Shown in pieces: positions 8,511 through 15,473 of a DNA stretch of 64,000 bases. The stretch is from Marivirga arenosa (GTDB taxonomy: Bacteria; Bacteroidota; Bacteroidia; Cytophagales; Cyclobacteriaceae). How positions within the stretch are numbered: the first letter of the stretch is position 1; each line of letters begins with the position of its first letter. The stretch is from contig NZ_CP129970.2 of assembly GCF_030503895.2 (NCBI RefSeq), positions 1,738,001 through 1,802,000 of the forward strand, in the 5' to 3' direction. Under the pieces are notes generated by a model. That model did not search any database and was not told where the DNA came from. It worked only from the letters and a program-made list of their open reading frames with translations. Both the position numbers and the translations under genes were made by a program.

Positions 8511-9059
8511 ATGTGTGAACCAGTTTCAGAACCAGATGGCATGAATAATTTTCTTTCCATTTTAGATATTGCCTTTAAAGTGGCTGCAATTTTTATTGCG
8601 GGATTTAACGCCTATTTTGCTGTAAAAATATTTAGGCTCAAATCAGAGAAGGATGAAAATGAAAAAGAAAGAGACCGAAAAATACAATTACTTAAGACTT
8701 TAGTATTAGACCATAGTCTTATCCATTTTCATACGTTTTTTGAAACTCTTGAAGAATCCCTTCACGAACTTCAGAAACCAAACCTTACCGATGACCAAAA
8801 AGAAATAATTGACGAAAAAAATGCAACCTATTTCATCGGACTAAGAAGTAAATTTTACGACTCTTTGTTGGCAGTGGATGAAACACTATATGAGGAAATA
8901 AAAAATGATGCAGACAATCTTCAATCCCATTTAACAGATACAATCTTTGACGGTGGAGTTAACTTGTCCCACCTACCAAAGTATGATGAATTAATTAGTC
9001 AAAAATTAACAACAGCAAAAACGAATATTTTAAAAAAACTATTTGATTATAGAGGATAA
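8511..9059 (+). CDS. Single-span membrane protein of the STAS/ATPase cassette
   Basis: A 182-residue protein starting five bases after the DUF4325 stop. Residues about 14-33 (LDIAFKVAAIFIAGFNAYFA) are one membrane helix, followed by a Lys/Glu-rich coiled-coil-like stretch and a helical cytoplasmic part. No known family is recognised. The first ATG is at 8511; an internal ATG at 8541 (MNNF) would keep the helix too. As the only membrane protein of the three-gene cassette it could be the effector or anchor controlled by the STAS/ATPase pair, which is inference. The stop is seven bases before the next attC-like site. Confidence 0.7.
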   Translation: MCEPVSEPDGMNNFLSILDIAFKVAAIFIAGFNAYFAVKIFRLKSEKDENEKERDRKIQLLKTLVLDHSLIHFHTFFETLEESLHELQKPNLTDDQKEIIDEKNATYFIGLRSKFYDSLLAVDETLYEEIKNDADNLQSHLTDTIFDGGVNLSHLPKYDELISQKLTTAKTNILKKLFDYRG

Positions 9060-9065
9060 AAGGCA

Positions 9066-9203
9066 GCCACTAACAATGTATATAAAAAATAGGCGGAATA
9101 GTAGTAAACTAAATGTCTTGAACTCGTATCAAACTTGTTGCTAAACCGAAGGTTTTGGGCATCGAAATCGCCTACTTTTCATATACTAAACGTTGTGAGT
9201 CAT
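9066..9203 (+). repeat. attC-like recombination site 3
   Basis: The left box GCCACTAAC (9066-9074) is the exact reverse complement of the opening of this cassette (6722-6730). The left arm TGTATATAAAAAATAGGCG pairs imperfectly, with bulges, with the right arm CGCCTACTTTTCATATAC before GTT at 9192-9194. Sequence after G9192 should belong to the original chromosome or to a lost cassette. Between here and 9320 nothing else is recognised. Confidence 0.78.
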
Positions 9204-9320
9204 AACGGTACGATAAAGACTCCTGAGACAAATTGAAAGGTTTATGAATCCAGTAAGCCTCATAAGATTAAAATCTTTCAGTTCTTTAGTGAACTCAGAA
9301 TAAATTATACCATCCTATTT

Positions 9321-9968
9321 TTATTTGTTTTTCAGTGCATGAATTAATTGAGTTGGATCAGGTCTTTTGGTGTAGTCTACTGAATGTTCGGCATATTTAA
9401 TTAGTCCATCTGCCCCAATTATAAAACGAACAGGAACTGGAAGTGTCCAGGAATCATCACCATTGTAATCAGCTAAATTGATTTTAAACTTATCCTTATA
9501 TACAGACTTCAAAGCGCCTTTCATTTCCCAGCGTAAACCAAAAGCTTCGGCAATGCTGTTATGGTTATCTGTGAGCAAATCAAAATTTAAATGCTCTTGA
9601 GATATGATTTTTTGATTGTAGATAGGCAACTGCGGTGAAATACCAAGCATTGTAGCATTCAAGCCATTCATTTCATCAGTATATTGATTTAAGTTGGCAA
9701 TATCTGTATTGCAGTAGGGACACCATACCCCTCTATAAAAAGTAAGCACAATAGATCCACTTTTTAATAATTCCTTCGAAGAAACCAATTCATCATTTTG
9801 ATTTTTTAAATTAAAAGTAGGTGCCAAATCACCCACTTTCAAAACGTTATTTGAAATACCTGTAGCTTCCAAATCAGCATTTCCTTGGTGCATAATAGCT
9901 ACAGTTTCCTGAGGTAAACTACTTTCTATTTTAACTTTTATTTTATCTAATCTTTCTTGTAATGTCAT
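9321..9968 (-). CDS. Peroxiredoxin-like (AhpC/TSA) protein
   Basis: A 215-residue thioredoxin-fold protein of the peroxiredoxin-like group. The active-site region FYRGVWCPYCNTDIANLN carries a CxxC pair, a form seen in the 'peroxiredoxin-like family' rather than classical AhpC (single peroxidatic Cys in PxxFTFVCP). It probably reduces peroxides or disulfides in the cytoplasm; there is no signal peptide. It begins four bases after the stop of the quinone reductase-like gene, so both are one operon, divergent from an HxlR regulator that may sense the same stress. Confidence 0.85.
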   Translation of the reverse strand: MTLQERLDKIKVKIESSLPQETVAIMHQGNADLEATGISNNVLKVGDLAPTFNLKNQNDELVSSKELLKSGSIVLTFYRGVWCPYCNTDIANLNQYTDEMNGLNATMLGISPQLPIYNQKIISQEHLNFDLLTDNHNSIAEAFGLRWEMKGALKSVYKDKFKINLADYNGDDSWTLPVPVRFIIGADGLIKYAEHSVDYTKRPDPTQLIHALKNK

Positions 9969-9972
9969 AAAA

Positions 9973-10566
9973 TCAAACTTTCTCTATTAACTCTTCTTTA
10001 ATATGGTTTTCAAAACGAATCAAATCGTTTGGTATATCAGCATTCTTCATCACATCATAGGCGAAAAATGTTTTAAGGGGCTTTAATCCAAACCACTTCA
10101 TATTCAAATGCATAGGTAAAAGCAGATCGTCTTCGCTAATACCATTAAAAAACTTTTCTTCTGGATTGTTAAAAGCTTCTTTTGGAGCATTAGCTGTAAA
10201 TGAGAATAGATACTTAGAGGATAATAGGCCTCCGAGTCCGTAATTTTCTTTGGGTGCCTCTGGCCTTCTTCCATCTCCTTCTGATAGTGTTCCCATCATA
10301 CCTGTTGTGAGTACTTTATCCAGATACTTTTTAAAGCTCCAAGGAATTCCCATCCAGTTCAAAGGCGTTTGAATCAATACAACATCTGCCCAAAGCAGTT
10401 TTTCTATCTCTTCCTCTACCACATACTCTTTTTCTGTAATAGTATATTTGATTTCGAAATTTTCTGATTTCAATATTTCGGAAGCCTTTTCGACCAACGC
10501 TTTATTCGCCTTTCCTTCTGCAAAGGGATAGTATTGGTGCCCATTAATAATCAGTGCTTTTTTCAT
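9973..10566 (-). CDS. NAD(P)H-dependent quinone oxidoreductase, MdaB-like
   Basis: A 197-residue flavodoxin-fold protein matching the MdaB family (NADPH:quinone reductase, FAD-bound, two-electron reduction that avoids semiquinone radicals). Seen: N-terminal strand KKALIINGHQYYPFAEGKANKAL, the segment ADVVLIQTPLNWMGIPWSFKKYLDKV, and GLGGLLSSKYLFSFTANAP. Length is typical. It leads a two-gene operon with the peroxiredoxin-like gene. The start lies next to a perfect inverted repeat shared with the divergent HxlR-type regulator. Confidence 0.85.
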   Translation of the reverse strand: MKKALIINGHQYYPFAEGKANKALVEKASEILKSENFEIKYTITEKEYVVEEEIEKLLWADVVLIQTPLNWMGIPWSFKKYLDKVLTTGMMGTLSEGDGRRPEAPKENYGLGGLLSSKYLFSFTANAPKEAFNNPEEKFFNGISEDDLLLPMHLNMKWFGLKPLKTFFAYDVMKNADIPNDLIRFENHIKEELIEKV

Positions 10567-10603
10567 TTGTTATTAATTTTAATTAGTTTTACAAATGAAC
10601 TAA

Positions 10604-10628
10604 TAATAGTTTATTATATAAACTATTA
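10604..10628. promoter_or_regulatory. Probable HxlR-type operator
   Basis: Perfect inverted repeat: TAATAGTTT (10604-10612), seven-base AT spacer, AAACTATTA (10620-10628). It lies between the divergent MdaB-like gene and the HxlR-family gene, 38 and 43 bases from the two starts. The position fits a site by which the regulator controls both directions. Confidence 0.65.
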
Positions 10629-10670
10629 TGCTCTAAACATCGAAAATTAGTGGTAACCTTATAGTGACTA

Positions 10671-11033
10671 ATGGGCAGAAAAGTAATTGATAATCCTAAT
10701 GTGTGTTCTTTAGTACATGCAATGAATATTATTGGAGGAAAGTGGAAACCTATTCTATTATATCTATTATCAAACGGAAGTTTAAGATTTGGAAAATTAC
10801 TCCTTTTTACTCCAACGATCTCAAAAAAAGTATTGACTGATCAATTGAAAGAATTGGAGGAAGATGGGTTAATAATCAGAAAAAAGTATTCTGAAATTCC
10901 TCCAAGAGTTGAGTACTCTTTATCTGACAATGGCAAAGCTTTACTTCCTGTTTTAAAAGCTTTGAGTAACTGGACAATAGATACGTATAGTGATATTAAT
11001 TTTGAAGAATGTAGAATTATTTCTGAGGAGTAA
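10671..11033 (+). CDS. HxlR-family winged-helix transcriptional regulator
   Basis: A 120-residue DNA-binding protein of the HxlR family (dimeric MarR-like winged helix). The core is typical: CSLVHAMNIIGGKWKPILLYLL, then LTDQLKELEEDGLI and the wing VEYSLSDNGKALLPVL. A conserved N-terminal Cys (C12) sits where redox-sensing HypR/QorR-type members carry their reactive Cys. It is divergent from the MdaB-like/peroxiredoxin operon with a perfect dyad between them, so it most likely represses these genes until oxidants or quinones modify it. The exact signal is inference. Confidence 0.88.
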   Translation: MGRKVIDNPNVCSLVHAMNIIGGKWKPILLYLLSNGSLRFGKLLLFTPTISKKVLTDQLKELEEDGLIIRKKYSEIPPRVEYSLSDNGKALLPVLKALSNWTIDTYSDINFEECRIISEE

Positions 11034-11281
11034 ATATGGCTTACAACACTCAATATAGGTCAATGGGCAGATAATGCTAAAACTGAAAATGATTACATTT
11101 AAGAAAAAAATCGTCAGGAATCGGTAGTTTGGAGCCTTGAAATGCACAGCGTCCTATCTTCTTAACGTTCCAAAATAACGATTAATATAAATCTCTTTAC
11201 AGCTGTAAGAGTCTCATTGAATAGAGAAGGCAATATTTTTTTATATATTTAGAAAATTCATTTGACTAAAACACCTTCGCT

Positions 11282-12964
11282 ATGAGACTAAGATTAATCT
11301 TCCTTTCCCTTTTTACAATACTTTTATTAAGCTGTCAACCAGATCAAAAGGAAAGCAAAGAAAATTCTCAAACGGAAAACGTAAGTTTTACTACTAATAA
11401 GTATGAAGACTTAGTTTCATTATTTAATCAGTGGAGGGAATTTGAACAACCCCAACTGCTGAATGGTGCACCTGATTATACAGCTGAAACTTTCAATCAG
11501 AGATGGTCAGAATTTAAAGACTTACAAGCAAGCTTAAACTCTATTGACACTAGCAATTGGTCAATTGAAAATAAGGTAGATTGGATGATCGTATGGGCTG
11601 AAATGAATGGATATGATTTCAATCATAGAGTTCTAAAACCATGGGTTCGTGATCCCGCTTATTATAAAGTGCTATGGACTTACAGAAGTGATGTTCCTGC
11701 ACATGAAGGCCCTACTAATCATGCTGTTATCGATATATGGAAGTATAAATTTCCCTTATCTCAAGAAGCTAGAGAAAGTCTGCTTCAAGATTTAAAAGTA
11801 ATTCCTGCACTTAATACTCAAGCCCAAAAGAACTTAACTGGAAATGCTAAGGATTTATGGATTACTGGAATTAGAGATATCCGGAACCAAAGCAAGGAAC
11901 TTAGCGACTTAAAAGAAGAGCCTAGCCTTAAAGATGACGCTGAATTTTTACAGCTTATTGAAGAGGCTATTGCTTCCACAGATCAATTCGTGAAATGGCT
12001 AGAAGCAGAATCTAAATCCAAAACAGGACCTTCAGGAATTGGAAAGGAAAATTATAGCTGGTATTTACAAAATGTTCATTTAGTCCCCTTAAGCTGGGAG
12101 GATGAAGTGATGATTCTAAAACGCGAATTGGCTCGTGCCTGGTCTTCATTGAAATTAGAAGAACATCGCAACAGAGACTTACCGAAGCTGCAGGCAGCAG
12201 ATTCTCCTGAGGCTTATGATAAAATGGCGGATGAAGCAGCCAAAAGTTTAATGTCTTTTTTAAACGATCAAGATATTGTAACGGTGAAGCCTTACATGGA
12301 ACCCGCTTTGCGTAAGCATTTGGGAGAATATGTACCTAAAGAAGAACGCAACTTTTTCTTGATCGGAGAGCATTATGATGCTCGCCCGCTTTACTCTCAT
12401 TTTTACCATTGGTTTGAGTTAGCAAGAATGGATAACGAACCCAATCAAAGTGAAATCAGAAAAGGGCCTTTGTTGTATAACATTTTCGATTCAAGAAATG
12501 AGGGCACAGCCACAGCCGTTGAAGAAATGTTCATGCATGCAGGTTTATATGATGATAGCCCGAGAACCCGGGAAATTGTATACATTATGATTGCGCAGCG
12601 TGCTGCAAGAGGTTTAGGTTCTTTATATGCCCATGCTAATGAAATGACAATGGAAGAAGCGGGTGCCATTCATAGTGAATACACTCCACGCGGATGGATG
12701 AAAACTGAAAAAGAATTGCTCATTTTTGAACAACATCTTTATTTGCGTCAGCCAGGATATGGTACCAGCTATATTACTGGTAAATATTTGCTGGAAAATG
12801 CCATGGCAGATTATGCCAGAATTCAAGAACTTAAGAATGAAGATTTTGAGCTAAAAAACTTCTTTGATACCCTTAACAGTATAGGAAATATTCCAATATC
12901 ATTAGGGCATTGGCAGATGACGGGTTCAAAGCAGCATTTAGAGAATATTATGAAATCTAAGTAG
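11282..12964 (+). CDS. DUF885-family lipoprotein
   Basis: A 560-residue exported protein with a lipoprotein signal (FTILLLSC, Cys about 18), so probably anchored in the envelope. The body fits DUF885, a helical family related to zinc peptidases of the M3/M32 type; the region [20 protein letters not shown] and [19 protein letters not shown] is where the family has its presumed catalytic helices. A clear HExxH is not seen, so protease activity is not certain. It is monocistronic: 248 bases without a gene lie before it, and no terminator is obvious after it. Confidence 0.75.
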   Translation: MRLRLIFLSLFTILLLSCQPDQKESKENSQTENVSFTTNKYEDLVSLFNQWREFEQPQLLNGAPDYTAETFNQRWSEFKDLQASLNSIDTSNWSIENKVDWMIVWAEMNGYDFNHRVLKPWVRDPAYYKVLWTYRSDVPAHEGPTNHAVIDIWKYKFPLSQEARESLLQDLKVIPALNTQAQKNLTGNAKDLWITGIRDIRNQSKELSDLKEEPSLKDDAEFLQLIEEAIASTDQFVKWLEAESKSKTGPSGIGKENYSWYLQNVHLVPLSWEDEVMILKRELARAWSSLKLEEHRNRDLPKLQAADSPEAYDKMADEAAKSLMSFLNDQDIVTVKPYMEPALRKHLGEYVPKEERNFFLIGEHYDARPLYSHFYHWFELARMDNEPNQSEIRKGPLLYNIFDSRNEGTATAVEEMFMHAGLYDDSPRTREIVYIMIAQRAARGLGSLYAHANEMTMEEAGAIHSEYTPRGWMKTEKELLIFEQHLYLRQPGYGTSYITGKYLLENAMADYARIQELKNEDFELKNFFDTLNSIGNIPISLGHWQMTGSKQHLENIMKSK

Positions 12965-13154
12965 GTAAACATTACTATTCATTTTTACTATAGCTACCAC
13001 TGCTACAATAATATGTCTAAATCATATTACTGAAACATTCTAAATCAAAATGGAAGCACTGATTATTTTTCAATAATTCATGCTTCTCAAATTTTAGATA
13101 TTCGCCAGTCTAAACTTTAGTTCTAATAATGAAAAGCGGTATTCATGCTAAACA

Positions 13155-14081
13155 TTATTTTCTTTCTACATTACGATTTGATTGTAATACCATAGAAGCT
13201 AATACGGCAACTGATAATGTTAAAATGATAAATCCAAGAGACAATTCTGTTGGGATTTTATAGATATCTGCTAAGCACATTTTTACTCCTACAAATACTA
13301 AAATTACCGAAAGGCCATACTTTAGATAGGTAAAATATTTTTCTATTCCCGCTAAGGCAAAGTATAAGGAGCGTAGTCCTAAAATCGCAAAAACATTGGA
13401 GGTGTAAACGATGAAAGTGTCATTAGTAATAGATAAAATAGCGGGAATTGAATCAACTGCAAATATCAGATCTGTAAATTCTACAACAATAACTACTAGA
13501 AATAGAGGGGTAGCCCATAGTACTCCTTTTTTCCTCACAAAAAATTTATCCCCTTCAAAATCAGGCGTTATTTTGAAGAGTTTACGAGCTAAGCGAACCG
13601 CAATATTTTTATTCATGTCAGGTTCTTCATCCCCAGATTTTAATATTCTTATTCCTGTTACAATTAGAAAAACACCAAAAACATAAATCAACCAATGAAA
13701 ATTATTGATCAATTCTACACCTGAATAAATAAAGGTGATTCGCATTACTAATGCACCTAAAATTCCCCAAAACAATACTTTATGTTGGTATTTATTGGGT
13801 ACTTTGAAGTAGGAAAATATTAGAACTATGACGAAAATGTTATCTACAGAAAGTGATTTTTCTATGACATAACCTGTTAGAAACTCGTAAGCACTTTTTT
13901 GCCCAAGATAATAATAGATGAAAACATTAAAGGCGAAAGCCAAAGTCACCCAGACAGTGGTCCAGATTAGCGCTTCTTTCACTGATACATCATGTGATTT
14001 TTTGTGAAAGACACCTAAATCTATAATAAGCATGAGGACGATAAAAATATTAAAGCCGATCCATAAAGTTGTTTGATTCAT
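13155..14081 (-). CDS. TerC/Alx-family integral membrane protein
   Basis: A 308-residue inner-membrane protein with about eight helices. Family marks are FHKKSHDVSVKEA near the first loop, GYVIEKSLSVDNIFVIVLIFSYF, RITFIYSGVELINNFHWLIYVFG and VEFTDLIFAVDSIPAILSIT, with acidic residues inside helices that are thought to bind metal. TerC/Alx proteins export manganese or protect during metal loading of exported proteins; older annotation links them to tellurite. No riboswitch-like leader was recognised upstream. Length is typical. Confidence 0.92.
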   Translation of the reverse strand: MNQTTLWIGFNIFIVLMLIIDLGVFHKKSHDVSVKEALIWTTVWVTLAFAFNVFIYYYLGQKSAYEFLTGYVIEKSLSVDNIFVIVLIFSYFKVPNKYQHKVLFWGILGALVMRITFIYSGVELINNFHWLIYVFGVFLIVTGIRILKSGDEEPDMNKNIAVRLARKLFKITPDFEGDKFFVRKKGVLWATPLFLVVIVVEFTDLIFAVDSIPAILSITNDTFIVYTSNVFAILGLRSLYFALAGIEKYFTYLKYGLSVILVFVGVKMCLADIYKIPTELSLGFIILTLSVAVLASMVLQSNRNVERK

Positions 14082-14120
14082 TTTACTTTAAGTGTTAGAT
14101 AGTCTATTGATTACGAAATT

Positions 14121-14297
14121 TTATTTTAAACTAGGGGTTCTGTAGGATCGATCCTTTCTAAGCCAGTTTTTCAACTCTTCGTGCTCATCCACTGTAAGCC
14201 ATTGTTTCGTTTTTCTAAATTCTTTAGTAAATAATTTTTTACTGAAACGGACCTTTGAGAGTATCATCTTGGAATACTCAAGCATAGTTATTTTCAT
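14121..14297 (-). CDS. Small conserved-looking protein, 58 residues
   Basis: A short gene read directly from the minus strand: ATG at 14297, TAA at 14121. The product begins MKITMLEYSKMILSKVRF and continues KKLFTKEFRKTKQWL then DEHEELKNWL. It is basic, helical and has no signal peptide. This pattern (hydrophobic-basic helix, FxKE(L/F)RK, acidic turn, second helix ending in Trp) resembles a small family common in Bacteroidota of unknown function. It ends 40 bases before the TerC gene on the same strand and may be co-transcribed with it. Confidence 0.65.
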   Translation of the reverse strand: MKITMLEYSKMILSKVRFSKKLFTKEFRKTKQWLTVDEHEELKNWLRKDRSYRTPSLK

Positions 14298-14409
14298 CTT
14301 TCTTAAAGTTAAAAGGGTAATTATTTAGATTTGATTGGCTGCATCTATTTTGATAAGATAGAGCATATAGAACCAGAAATATCGATCTGGTTTTTAAAAA
14401 AGAAAAGAA

Positions 14410-14703
14410 TTATATGAGGAGGGATTGGTGCAATAGGTAGCGAGGCTTAGCGCAAATAAATACTTCAGTTACTTTAGGAAAAATTGATATGGAAGGTAAG
14501 TACACATATTTAGTATCAATACATTCTCGAATTGATATTTTTCTTTCTTCACGAGCTGTTTTAAGAGGTATATTTTCTTCTTGAAAGCTTATACATTCTT
14601 CAGTTAGTTGCTTAGGAGCCACTTCTTGATGACTAAAAGAGACCTCCAATCCAAGAGGAAATAATAGAATAGTAACTAATATGTAATTTAGGATTACCCT
14701 CAT
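14410..14703 (-). CDS. Hypothetical secreted protein, 97 residues
   Basis: An unrecognised protein with a probable N-terminal signal peptide (about residues 1-24, NYILVTILLFPLGLEVSFS) and three cysteines (C37, C61, C88). It has no repeats and no family match that I know. It lies on the same strand as its neighbours with gaps on both sides. The signal-like start supports a real gene, but short length and lack of recognisable relatives leave doubt. Confidence 0.45.
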   Translation of the reverse strand: MRVILNYILVTILLFPLGLEVSFSHQEVAPKQLTEECISFQEENIPLKTAREERKISIRECIDTKYVYLPSISIFPKVTEVFICAKPRYLLHQSLLI

Positions 14704-14825
14704 GATAGTAATACTATTAGTTTCATTTGTTTTGCTATCAAAACGATTTTATTAAAGTAAATGTTTTAGTTTTGAAAAAAATCATTCTAACGACAAACCA
14801 AATGCCTAGTAGTTCCCGTTTTTGA

Positions 14826-14861
14826 ATAAAAAAAGCAGCAATCCTCTCGAATTACTGCTTT
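14826..14861 (-). terminator. Terminator of the TonB receptor/lipoprotein operon
   Basis: Stem AAAGCAG (14832-14838) with CTGCTTT (14855-14861), partly extended inward, followed on the minus strand by a long T run. It ends the operon starting at 17825. Confidence 0.8.
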
Positions 14862-14888
14862 ATTAACTAACCAAAATATAAAAAACTA

Positions 14889-15455
14889 CTACTCAATTAC
14901 TACTGTAAATGTTGCTTGAATATCGGTCTCACCACCTGCATTTGCTGGGTCACCATCTACTGCGCCTGCAGCAGATTTATTAGGTTCATGTCTTAATTCA
15001 ACAGTTAATGAACCATTACTTGCATCTCCTGTGCTAAAAGTTGATTCGATTCCTATTGGGTTTCCATCTTCATCTGCATCATCATAGGCAAAATCTAGAT
15101 TTAATCCATTAGCAATTGTAAAGAAGAATTGGTGTTCTAAAGCTTCTTCAGAAACTTCTTCAGTGATATCTTCATTCTCAATATCATTTCGAACTTCGAT
15201 TTCTACATTATAATCAGTATTGGCTGATAATGAACCATTTGTAACAACTGGTTCAATTGGCCCATCTCCATCTTCATCATAAAGTCTGAAAGTAACAGTT
15301 TCACTACCATCAACGGATTCAAAAACCATTTCTAAAGTAGTGATTAGTTCTTCTTCATTTTCTGGTTCAGGTTCTTCTGTATTACATTGTGAAAAAAGCA
15401 CTACTGCACCTAATAGGAAAAAGTTTCTTAAGAATTTTAAATTTTGTAAAATCAT
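14889..15455 (-). CDS. Lipoprotein partner of TonB receptor
   Basis: A 188-residue acidic lipoprotein with signal and lipobox (LGAVVLFSQC, Cys 24), followed by an EEPEPENEEE linker. The rest is strand-rich (TLEMVFESVDGSETVTFRLYDEDG, TDYNVEIEVRND, FSTGDASNGSLTVELRHEP). It starts 18 bases after the stop of the TonB receptor gene, so both are one operon ending at the terminator at 14826. Similar small lipoproteins beside TonB receptors in Bacteroidota probably present the ligand at the cell surface. The many Asp/Glu residues would suit metal or metal-chelate binding, but that is inference. Confidence 0.7.
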   Translation of the reverse strand: MILQNLKFLRNFFLLGAVVLFSQCNTEEPEPENEEELITTLEMVFESVDGSETVTFRLYDEDGDGPIEPVVTNGSLSANTDYNVEIEVRNDIENEDITEEVSEEALEHQFFFTIANGLNLDFAYDDADEDGNPIGIESTFSTGDASNGSLTVELRHEPNKSAAGAVDGDPANAGGETDIQATFTVVIE

Positions 15456-15473
15456 GGGTTTAAAAGTTAAAGG

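Noticed and set aside
4749..9203. CRISPR array or tandem repeat cluster
   Set aside because: The hairpin sites are unequal in length, widely spaced by genes and share only the boundary logic, not a constant repeat.
9204..9320. Terminator for the peroxiredoxin-like gene at about 9281-9296
   Set aside because: AGTTC/GAACT can pair but no T run follows on the minus strand.
13411..13686. Open frame antisense to the TerC gene
   Set aside because: TerC shows full family motifs on the minus strand; the plus-strand frame has no features of its own.
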